From: Terana coerulea
Taxonomy: Eukaryota > Basidiomycota > Agaricomycetes > Polyporales > Phanerochaetaceae
Assembly: GCA_024811115.1 (NCBI GenBank)
Contig: JAKOGH010000690.1
Span: 496,001 to 560,000 of the forward strand
Direction of reading: 5' to 3'
Length of the DNA stretch: 64,000 nt
Shown here: piece by piece, positions 13,757 to 23,751 of the stretch
How positions within the stretch are numbered: position 1 is the stretch's first letter
Layout: every line of letters begins with the position of its first letter
The notes under the pieces: model-generated
Seen by the model: the letters and a program-made list of their open reading frames with translations, nothing else
Told to the model about the DNA's origin: nothing
Databases searched by the model: none
Program-made: the position numbers and the translations under genes

Positions 13757-16700
13757 ATGACCATGCACAACTTGGCGACCCCTCTACTTCTGCTCACCGT
13801 GCTCGTCGTTCTACTCCCAGCGCAGGCAAACGCATTTGGCGCCGGTGAGATCCCAGATTTCGCCTACTTGAATGGTATGCGCCACTTTGCTACTACCCTG
13901 CACAGAACACTCAGATCTCCATCGCAGACAAAGCTTTTCGTCATGGAGACATTGAGAACGTTCTCGCTGAACTTGCGAAGACCGCTGGCGGTGCTGCAGC
14001 AGGGGCAAGTTTGGTTGGCTTCGCCCAGTCCCTCTTGGGTGCCGCGACGGGGAGCGGTGGCAGCAAATTTTCTCATGAAGATGTGAAGAAAGTGTACTTC
14101 GTATGTTTTATCAGCAGTCCCTTCCGTGCGCTGTACTTACCGACGCTTGTAGGGCAATTGGCTCCGTGATTACTCTCAGGTACGAAAAGCTCGTCGTTTC
14201 ATGAATCAGTGATTTGACGTCTGGCTCTCTCGGTCTAGGCAATGGATATCGCAGGATTGAGCAAGCTTACTGCAGACACTCTTGTGTTGATTGTCTCGGT
14301 CCTTGGATTTCTGGTGGGTGTCGGAATTCTTGTATATTCTTTGACGTTTACTAATACTATATGTGATGAAGACTTTTGGCTTCGCTACGGAAGAATATCA
14401 AGTCACTGCGGATCGTCTGGGAGTATATCTGCCGGTCGAGCACATTGATAACCCAAAGTATGGGACCTTCCAACTTATTCTGTGATGCATGCTTACCGCG
14501 GTGCCCTGTATAGAGGATATGGCGAACAAGAAGGCGACGCAAGGCAGTTTCACCCGAAGCTGAGACCTCCAGTCAACCCTGAAGAGCTCGAGATCGATTC
14601 AAGGACAGGCATGAAGAACTACATGGCCACAGAGAACCGAGGTTGGGATACGTCCACCGCCCACATTCGCCGTACGTTCCAAGCGTGCATAGAGCACGGC
14701 CGTCGCGCTCGAGGAAAGGAAGGAGCAGACCTCTACGAGGCATACCGTCTCCTTGGTACAGGACTTCACACGATGGAGGATCTTCTCGCTCACAGCAACT
14801 GGTGTGAGATTGCCCTGAGAAAGATAGGCCACGAACAAGTCTTCTGTCATGTAGGAGATAATGGTACTTGTTTCCACCGACGTTTGTTTCAGAAAACAGT
14901 ACTGACGATCCCGACAGTCCTGATCAATACACCTGCTGGCGACGCCCCGCCTCTCGTTACTGGCACCTTCGGCAGCGCCGACTTCTTGCATTCCTTGATG
15001 GGTGAAGCCACAGAGTATGCACAACTTATTACACTGCTTCCGATGCGCTGACGTGCTCTTCCAGTCATTTGAGTCAAGCAAGTGTCGTCGACTTGTCCGC
15101 GAACCTCAACAATGCTTCACAGAATGACGCCGACTCGTCGGTGTTGCGTTCACTGTTGAAGAAGCTCCCCATCGGCGGCGGCAACGACGAAGACAAGGTC
15201 TCCTAGGCTGACGCGATGAAGGAGAAAGCGAAGGCATACGAGTTCAACCCGGACGATGTCATGCCGCCCGAGGTTCAAACCCAAATGCTACAGCTCTTGA
15301 CATGGAGAGACGGCATCTACAGAGATATCCTCAACAAGATCGCGATGGTACCTGGGCTGGACGACCTGATTGATTCGCTTACCAACGCCCTCAATGCTTG
15401 TCAGTCCGCGATTTCATTTGACATCATCTGGTACTGAAATATCTTTTAAAAAAGTTGTGTATACCATCCTGGCACCGTACCTCTCTGTATGCACTTCCTA
15501 TTCGCTCAATCGCGATCAAGGCTAACTATTGTTTAAACAGCCAATCCTGCAACAGGTCACGTCAGTGCTTGGTGAAGGAAGCAAGGCAGTCATTGACTCC
15601 GACGACCAATACGAGGTTTTCAACAACCCGGACGCATCTGATCCTTCCCACAGCTTGCTCTCCAAGGTCAGTGCATATATTCGGACAGTACCCGCGGAAC
15701 ACGGTCGCTGAAGCGTGCGCAGGACCACTTCTCTCTCATTTTGAACGAACCGGCTGGCAAGACCGCTCAAGTCGTGGTTCGCTACAGTGTCAAGCTCCTG
15801 GTCGATGTACGTTTCAATCTCGACGCATATAACCACTCATTAACCCCATCTGAAGGCTTGGTACAATGATAATGTAGACCCCAATCAGGTCATTGACCAG
15901 GTAACGTTTATCCTCGCCTGCGCTGAGACGAATTGACTGACTCCGCACATAGATCCTCGAGGCTTTCCACCACCCATACTACAATGACGGCCGCTCCCGC
16001 ATCCAGCAAGACATGTTCCAGGAGATGGAACGCTGGATTGTCGGCCTCGACTCTGAAGAATCGGAGAGGGTCCTGCAGGCTCTGACCAAGGAGAGCGTGA
16101 AGGCCGGGCAGAACAAGCGCAAAGGCTCCGACGACGACATCAGCTCTTCTCAGCAAGTCTACGGCCAGGTTCAGAGCCATGGAGGGTACGGGCAGACTGG
16201 ATCCTACGGTGGCTCCCAAGGGAAACAACAGTACTCAGGAGGTGCTGGAAAGACCAGCCAAGGTTACAGCTCCTCAAGTGGCGGCGACCAGTCGCAGAAT
16301 CGCTACGGTGGTACGTTCTCGTCGCGATGAGTCGTTCATGGATATTGACTCCATACACTTTTCAGAGGCCCAGCCGTCCTACGGCCGCTCAGACAACGAC
16401 AATTACGGTAGCCGTCGTCAAGAAGACTCGTACAAGCCCAGTTACGGCGGGGGTTATGCCGCGGCCGAGAGCGACTCGTATAGCTCCAGCCAGAAGCAAA
16501 GTGGCTACGGCCGCGACGAGTACAGCTCGGGCCGCACTTACGGAGAGTCAGAGTCCCGCCAGGAATCCTCGCATGGGCAGGAGGAGCCTTCGTACGGCAG
16601 ACAGGAGCACCACAAGCAGCGTCATCACCGCCAGGAGGAAGAGCCCACAGAAAGCAGCGGCTACACACCCGCATACCAGCCCTCATACTCCTCCAACACC

Positions 16701-17500
16701 GGGAACTACGGCGAGGCCCGCCCATCCGGGACCGACGAGTACGACAGTGAGCGCAGCGGCTACGGCCAAGCGCAGAGCGAGTACGGCTCCCGCCCGTCCG
16801 AGGGCTACGGCGGGCGTTCCGGGGGCGAGAGCCAGGGCTTCGGGCGCGACGCGTACGGCACGCGGGACGAGACCGCGGGCTACGGCGCCCCCAGCGCGGG
16901 AACACGGAGTACGAGAGCGCGCGCAACGCGTACGGCGGGGAGAGCGGCGGGTACGGCCGTGCGGCGGAGGGCTATGGCGGCTCTACTGGCTACGACACGT
17001 CCGGACGTGGGCAGGACGAGGGTGGAAGTGGCGGCTACGAGGGCAGCGAGCGCCCCCATGGCCGCCGCCACCACGAAGAGGACGAGAGTCGCCGCACCCA
17101 GGCTGGAGGATACGGCGGCGGTTACGGTGGTGAGGCCCGTGGCGACGAGCCTGAGAGCCGGGGCGGCGGATACGGTGGTGGGCACGGTGACAGTGAGGGC
17201 CGCGGCGGTGGTGAATCTCGCGGCGGCTATGGTGGCGGCTATGATGGCGATGAGCCTCGCGGAGGGTCTAGAAGGGGATATGGTGGCGACGAAACGCGCG
17301 GAGGATATGGTAGCAGCGAGTCGCGCGGAGGATATGGCGGTAACGAATCCCGTGGAGAGTACGGCGGTAACGAGTCGCGCGGAGGGTACGGCGGCGACGG
17401 CGATACGTTCGGGGCGGAGAGGTTAAGGATCGATGACGACGGCCAGGAGCAGCCTCACCACGGACGCCACCACAAGAAGCACCATCAGGAGGACTACTGA
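13757..17500 (+). CDS. HET-C family heterokaryon-incompatibility protein, with in-frame TAG
   Basis: Homologue of fungal Het-C, a secretory-pathway protein that gives vegetative incompatibility in ascomycetes; its role here is inferred. An N-terminal signal peptide (MTMHNLATPLLLLTVLVVLL, cleavage after ANA) leads into AFGAGEIPDFAYLN. Then come AELAKTAGGAAAGASLVGFA, VYFGNWLRDYSQAMDI, GYGEQEGDARQFHP, TGMKNYMATENRGWDTS, GLHTMEDLLAHSNWCE and AYEFNPDDVMPPEV. The C-terminal third (16180-17400) is a Gly/Tyr/Ser/Arg low-complexity tail ending HHKKHHQEDY. Two oddities: a TAG at 15204-15206 lies in frame (DEDKVS-stop-ADAMKEK) with the family sequence continuing after it, and the frame slips at 16898-16900 (GGG, one G short). 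If the TAG is real the protein loses its C-terminal half. About nine introns; TGA stop. Confidence 0.88.
16180..17400 (+). repeat. Gly-Tyr-rich low-complexity tail of HET-C
   Basis: Degenerate short repeats built on SYGR, GYGG, ESRGGYGG and similar units, interspersed with Glu, Asp, Arg and Gln. The densest part (17110-17400) repeats a roughly 24-30 bp unit reading GGYGGNESRG or close variants. Expected to be disordered; length variation by slippage is likely. Confidence 0.8.
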
Positions 17501-18134
17501 ATGCAAAGAATTGGCCAGAAAAAAGGCAAAGTGTAGTAAACGGACCGCGTACAATTAGACACTAGATAGCAGTAAAAACGATCAGATGACCATGGACTGT
17601 CTGTACTTACAATGAAATACCAAGCACTCATAGTTTGACGTGTGATGTTATTGGGAGAGTACTCTCCCAACAACATCTATTCTTCTTCTACAGAACGGCA
17701 ATCTTTCAGCTCGTAGCAATCTGGAAAAGAGCATAGTCCCATAGGGCGCGCGGATTGTCTTGTTTGCGCTGCATTCGCCGAGTACATATGCGTACATTGG
17801 GGGCCGTCCGAAAGTATACAATGGCTCCGTAGTAGCATATATATTGTGGCAGTATCGCTGTGTGGTGTGGATGCCGAGCGGGGCAATAAATACGGTGTTG
17901 GCTTCGCATACTGAGCGGACGGCCTGAGTGATACCCAAGTGATACCATAATGTACCATATATCTACTAGCTATGTGCCTCGTCAGAATTGCTGTGCCCGG
18001 CGCTCTGCGAAGCTCTACACGGTCTGTGCCCTGTGGCTCGTACTTGCAGCCGACCGTCGTCTGCTCGCCGCGTTTCTCGTCGCCTTTTCTCTATGCCGCT
18101 TTCGTCGCATCTACAGCCTTCACCTTCATTCACA

Positions 18135-19635
18135 ATGGCCGCTGACCTCGAGGTGTCCGCGCAATCGAGGGCAGCCGAACTTCCTCCCGAGATTCTCAGC
18201 ATGATCCTCCGCGCATGCCTGAACCGCTCCGAGGCTGACCTCCCGAAGGAGGAGAAAAAGAAGCTCACCACATTCAGCCTCGTCTGCCGCTACTGGGCAG
18301 TCATATGTCGGAAGTGGATCTGGTACAGGGTAAAATTGCGCTCTCTTGACGACGCTGAGCAACTCCAATACTTCCTGGACCAACCGGTTCCTGACGTCTC
18401 ACCCCCGCTCTGTCACTGCATCGAAATGGTCGACGGCCTGTTTGAGGACTCCCGAAGTGTCCCTTGGTTGCATCACATTCCAATCCCGATGCTCGAGAAC
18501 GCCAAAAAGAACCCTGCGTTGTTTGGCTAACACTTGATGGGAGGAGTACACAAGTGCACACGTCCACTCCCCCAGGGCCTTCGCCTTTCGCTTCACTACC
18601 CAGAGTCATCCCTGGCTATCTGCGCATGTTTTAAGCGTCTCAGTCTGTACAATGTGTGCTTTCGCACAGTTAACTCCTTCAAGCAACTTCTCCAGAGCAC
18701 TCCTGCTCTCGCACAGCTCATACTCTCAGGGACGTCCATTCAAGAGGAGGTCCGCACGCCCATATGGAGGAACGCTCCGAGACATCTGTGTCCGCTCACG
18801 GAAACCGAAGTGATGTGGAGCGACGCTGAACCCAACCTCGATAGCTGTCTTGCACTCGAGGTGATGTATTGGGCCACTGTTGGTGGATCCATTTGGCAGA
18901 GGGATCCACGAGCATATCGGCTGCTCCAGCAGGCGACATCTTTGTTTCACCGCCAAGGTCGAGTAGATGTTACACTGCATAATTCACGAGCATGGTACAG
19001 TACTGCGGATATGGATTTTCCAGGTAAGTAACGTCTTGAAGGTATTGCAAACAACGTGCAAAAGCTGACTACGTACGCTTGCAGAATTGATACTTGAACT
19101 CCACAAGTCCGAATTTATTGCTGTTCTTCACATTATAGCCCCTGCACCAATGGACCCTGGCGAACCTTGCATTCAGGTCAGGCTTGATGTTGTACAGTGC
19201 AAAAGCTTGGAGGTCCTCGCAAGCATCCTAGACTGGGAAGAGCTCGATAAATATTTGTCCAGTGTGGAAGTAGGGCGCTGCCAAATTGAACTGGGATGCT
19301 GGAACGCCGATGGCATATACAGCGACACAAAGGACATCTTCTTGTGGATGGCGGAGAACATCCCGCAAGGCAAGCTCCTACCAGCCCTACACAGCACACG
19401 GAAGTGCGAGGTCATATACATAAATCATTGGACGATAGATCACCTCCTATCAGTGCCGACACACCACGAAGTTGACGGTGAAACACTCACCCTTAGCACC
19501 CGCCAGAGCCTCGACCTTCTCATCTCCGACGCTGAATATCCATACGAACACGATGATTTCCTTCGAGACGTCCTCGCCTCCAACAAGGTCGCCGCCGTAG
19601 ACGCTGCTTACATCATTTCATTAGACGAGCCCTAG
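18135..19635 (+). CDS. F-box domain protein
   Basis: Probable substrate adaptor of an SCF ubiquitin ligase. The F-box is near the N-terminus (LPPEILSMILRACL, LTTFSLVCRYWAVICRKWIW), in the style of the large, fast-evolving Agaricomycete F-box families; the rest has leucine-rich-like helices (FKRLSLYNVCF, FKQLLQSTPALAQLILSG). One clear intron at 19024-19084. Read literally there is an in-frame TAA at 18528-18530. A better family reading is VVWLTLDGRS, reached if one base is missing near 18517, with return to the first frame if one T of the TTTT at 18629-18632 is extra. So two opposite one-base breaks, either consensus errors or real decay. It lies between HET-C and a copy of the HET-C 3' end. 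Target unknown. Confidence 0.68.
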
Positions 19636-20109
19636 CAAGGAAGAGTCTGGGCAGCCGTCGAGTCGCAAGAAGATAGCGCCGGAGCCGCAGCATCGTGAGG
19701 GCTGATGGAGGGCAGGGGCGAGGGAAGGGGTCGGGCGGACTGGCGTATTGCGGACGCGCCGACAATCGCTGCGGCGGAGCAGGAGCCAGAGCCGACGCGA
19801 GTGGGAGACGAGGCCAAGATGCGGAGCGGCGCTGGAGGCGGCGAGGTGACAGGGTGAGGCGAGGAGAAGAAGAAGCGACACACTCGGATTTGGGAGGGGG
19901 GAGCATGGTAGCGAGAGACTATCCGACGGGAGGGATCGTGGGGCATATTCGCGAAGGGCATATACATGGACGCGGCGGCGGACTAATGGGGGCACAGATG
20001 TGGAAGGTAGCAGGATATAGGCAGGAACCAGTAGAAGGTCGGGCATAGCGAAAATAAGTTCTGGACAAAAACCTCTCGTTACGCGCGTATCGCACAGGCA
20101 TATAATACA
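19636..20109. other. Gap after the F-box gene, nothing recognised
   Basis: GC-rich sequence with overlapping open frames on both strands but no conserved peptide, no convincing start context and no intron pattern. Confidence 0.4.
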
Positions 20110-20620
20110 CGGACTCACTCAGTTTCGATGACTTGCTCTTGATCTTCCAGCATGTCGCAATTAATATGAGTTTCATACACGTCTTGTAGCGACTTGAGCT
20201 TCAGTATAAGGTCGGTTTGTGCGACTGCGGATCGAGAACAATAGCGAGGCATCACACAGAGCAAAACACACCTTCCGGTGTTTCTGCAGTGCGCTGACAT
20301 TCTGGGAACATCACAGCGCGCATCAGACGACGTGAGGCGGACTCCGCAAGTGCGACGGATGCACGTACAGAGACAATGGATGGAGAACGCGGACCCTGCA
20401 GAACCCCCGCCAAGGGTGTACATGCTCTCGGAGCAGCGCAGCACAGCTCCGTCACCTTCGCTAGCAGGTCCATCATGTGCCAACGCACTCAAAACCGACG
20501 AACAGCGGGTTGTCAATCATCCAGCATGCGAGCAGCGTGTGCGGGAGGTCGGCCGTCGCGTACTTGGTCAGCCAATGCACGCCACGCCTTGTTGAGCCCA
20601 TGGGAAGGAGAGCACTGCAA
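20110..20620 (-). pseudogene. Possible decayed minus-strand gene remnant
   Basis: Protein-like segments occur in different frames on the minus strand: ALADQVRDGRPP near 20560, MDLLAKVTELCC near 20470, and LKSLQDVYETHINCDMLEDQ near 20180-20220, followed by a GTGAGT donor-like site. Stops and frame changes separate them, and no full domain is visible. I read it as a broken or much-eroded gene of unknown family, perhaps with unrecognised introns. It abuts the duplicated HET-C 3' end, which marks this as a rearrangement point. Confidence 0.28.
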
Positions 20621-20660
20621 GAGTGCTTAGTAGTGGCATGGTGGCGAGCTGTAGGGAGAT

Positions 20661-20960
20661 AGGAGGGTACGGCGGCGGCGACGATACCTTTTGGCGCTTT
20701 CTCATTACAACCCGAACCAGCTGCAAGGATTGATGGCGACGGTGGAGAGCGGCCTCACCACGGATTCCACCACAAGCAGCACCATCAAGAGGATTACTGA
20801 ATGTGAAGAATCAACCGGAGGAAAGGCGAAGTGTAGCAAAATGGACCGCGTACAAATGGACACTGGGCGGTAGGAAAAAAACGATGAATATAGACTCTCT
20901 GTACTTACAATGAACTACCAAGCACTCACAGTTTGACGCAGAATGTTATTGAGTGAGAGC
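20661..20960 (+). pseudogene. Diverged duplicate of the HET-C 3' end
   Basis: Aligns in the same orientation to 17387-17665. It keeps the last codons of HET-C (RIDGDGGERPHHGFHHKQHH, then QEDY and TGA) and the 3' flank, including GGACCGCGTACAA, CTGTACTTACAATGAA and ACCAAGCACTCA. Substitutions and small indels separate the copies. Only the end is present, so this is a partial duplicate without a gene start. The direct repeat now brackets the F-box gene. Confidence 0.85.
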
Positions 20961-21133
20961 TATGGCTGAAGGGTGCATTAAGCGTGTCATCGTCATGATA
21001 GCCAAATAGACGAGATAGAAAGAGAACCATGCACATAATTATTAAAGCCAAGCGCAGTTCACGAAAGCAATTGATACACCAAATAAACTAAAAATTACAG
21101 AGCAGTATCGACCTCAGTCCAAAGCATGAGTTA

Positions 21134-23090
21134 CTATCGGCCAGTGAGCCGTATCTCCAGCCACCGCAGCGGCGGGTACGTGACGGCGGCGAAGGCGGCA
21201 GCGAGCTCGAACCCGAGGTCCGCGCCGTACAGGTCGCCCGCGGCCTTCCCGAGCGGCCCAGTGTACCACACCTCCGACATGCCCACGACGGCGCCGGCGA
21301 CGCCGAAGCACCCGGCGAGGACACCCGCGACGCCAAGCGGCAACCTGTAAAACAGCCCAGCACCAATTGAGCAACTCGACCTAACAAGGCTCAACACGAG
21401 GCCACTCACCGGCTCGGCGTGTCCCAGTCGTCGAGGTTGTACCCGCCGAGGGGCCCGTGCCTGCGGCGGAAGATAAAGTGCTCCTCGGCGACGATGACGA
21501 TGAAGAACGCGGTCCAGTAGCTGAGGATGCTGAGGAAGTTGGAGAGGATCTCGGAGAAGTGCTCGCGGCCGGCGACGCCCGCGACGGTGTAGATCACGAA
21601 GCAGAGGAAGACCCAGAAGAAGCGCGGCACGACCGCGAACGGGCGGCCGAGCGCCTGGATAGAGAGCCCGGCGGAGTACGTGTTCGGGATGTTGTTCGCG
21701 CTGCGGGATGAGTTGGCTTAGATGAAGATGATTGGGTGAAGAGGAGAGGAGAGACGTACACGACGGAGAAGGCGAGCAGGACGAGAACGAACTTGCCGCC
21801 GCCGTGCCACGGCGCGAGAACCTGGCTGAGGAGACCGCCGGTGCTGCCGTTCGTGAATGCATCGGTGTAGGCGGGGTCAGTGATGGTCACCAACGCGGCA
21901 CCGAGGATCTCAACGAAGGTGATAGGTATGAACAGGCCGAAGAACGTGAGGAGGAAGACGCGGGTGCTGGAGGTGTCTGCGGGCAGTCTGCAGTTGTAGT
22001 CAGCAGCGACCGGCGCCCACTAATGATTACAACGTCAGTAAGATGAGCGTCGAGAATGCGGCGAATCCAACGCACCCCGGTGACGGAGCCAAAGACGATG
22101 CCGCCAAAACTGAGCACGTCCGCGGACAGGTTCCTCCCGGTGTCTTCGTCGGCCTTCTGGGCATTGGTGTCGAACCCAGCCTGTCCGCCGAGGCCCCAGA
22201 GGAAGAGCATGACGATAAAGATGACGATCCACGCATATCGCTCGTAGTGATGGACCAAGTTGTAGCCGACAAAGCAGGGGATCAGACTGCAAATGCCGAC
22301 GATGATGATGCCGACAACAAGCGGGAGTGTGCCAGGGTTGATGGATGCGAGCGTTTGGCCACCGAGGATGACGGCTGTGACAGAGAAACCAAGCCTAAGA
22401 CACTCGTATTCAGCATGGAAGTGCCAAGCAGTGCGTGCTTGCTTACTGCGTCAGGATGTTGAGAATGGAGTAGATGGTACCGCCGATGTAGCCTGAGCTG
22501 TACCGGGTGATGATCATCGTCCTCAGACCGGTCTTCGGGCCCAAAGTAGCAATGAACGCGGTGCACACGGCCCCGAGGGCAGCAAAGCAGAGTATGGTCG
22601 CGATGGCATGTCTACGCACTTCTCAGCACGAAGGAACGAAACTAACGAGAGTGCATACTGACGGGAGTGTAAGGGTGAAGAACTCTTGGCCAAGCACTCC
22701 AATGGGTATGGTAGTCAATACACAATTGACAGACCTATCGTGTGCGCATTGATTGAGCTTCAGAAGGTAAGGGTACAGTGATGACGAACTTACCACCACA
22801 TCAAGAGGCTACCCAGCAAGGTTCAGCGACACTGCGCACACGCATTCGATGCCAGACCAGAACACGCACTTGTTCCACACATTCTTCGTCTCCCGCTCGC
22901 TCTCCGGCACGCGTTCCACCCCGCGCGCCTCGACGCCGCTCGCGAAGATGCGCTGCATGACGGGCCCGAGCGGGCCATAGCGTGCGTAGCGGTCGACGAT
23001 GCGCTGGTCGTCGCGGGGCGCGTTGGCGGCGACGACGGCGGCGTCGCCGTAGCCCTTCTCCCTGTCCTCGGAGTGGTAGCTGCCAGACAT
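21134..23090 (-). CDS. NCS1-family purine/cytosine permease (Fcy2-like)
   Basis: Proton-coupled importer of cytosine, adenine or related bases in the plasma membrane. The N-terminus is hydrophilic (MSGSYHSEDREKGYGDAAVV), then about 12 hydrophobic segments follow. Family motifs seen: FFTLTLPHAIATILCFAALG, GPKTGLRTMIITRYSSGY, GWAPVAADYNCRLPADTS, ANNIPNTYSAGLSIQALG, FAVVPRFFWVFLCF and GGYNLDDWDTP. About eight introns; stop TAG. Near 22812-22814 (CCC on the plus strand) the literal frame meets a TAG after SLNLAG; one base fewer restores SLLMWW. Substrate cannot be told by eye among cytosine, purines or vitamin B6. Confidence 0.92.
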
Positions 23091-23751
23091 CTCGCGGACG
23101 GGCGGCGGAGGGGGAGTGCGCAGGCGTGGGCAGGCATCTGCGGGCAGCGGCGCACGGATTTTATGCACGAACACTGACAGAAATTTGATGACGCTCCAGT
23201 CGTTATCATGTGCGTCCCCGATCGGGACTCAGATCCCGCCACGCGAGGCGTCCGAGGGCGGATCAGCCGTACCCGGTGGCGGTGCCGGGCTCCCCGGCGA
23301 GCTCACACCGACGCCCACAACGCTTGGCCTTCGCTTGGCTGCTCCAGAGGCCTGGAACTGCTCTCTGCGAGCACGTTCAGACACCGAGACGATTCAAGGG
23401 AGGTTCAGAACGAGAGCCGTGTGCTGGCTGCGCACACAGCCAGGGGCTGGCTAAACTGGCCGCTATCTACGCCTCCGGTAGACAGATGCCCGCGGGCACT
23501 CCATGATTCCGCCCATGCGTTCACGACGCGCCAGCTCACACGTAGCATAATGCTCGTCCATGTTGACCTGCCAGTTGGAGGATCTGGCCTGCAGGCTATC
23601 TGCGTAGGATGCGAACGGTCCTTAAGATGATATACTCCGAGGTAGAAACAAGCGTCGAATAAACAATACAGTGCAAGAAACTCTACACAGGTGGCTTGTT
23701 GTCTTTTTGAGCTAGAAGTCAACGCATCAGCCACGGAGCGCACGATGAACG
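23091..23751. other. Gap between NCS1 permease start and coatomer end
   Basis: About 660 bp holding the 5' flank of the permease and the 3' flank of the coatomer gene, both on the minus strand. No further coding sequence or clear promoter element is seen. Confidence 0.4.

Noticed and set aside
15204..15206. A-to-I RNA editing of TAG to TGG in HET-C
   Set aside because: That editing is established in ascomycete fruiting stages. The family appears to have Gln-like context here, and nothing in the DNA supports editing in this lineage.
16327..17133. 268-codon frame (+) inside HET-C
   Set aside because: It is an out-of-frame reading of the GC-rich Gly/Tyr repeats; HET-C itself continues through the region.
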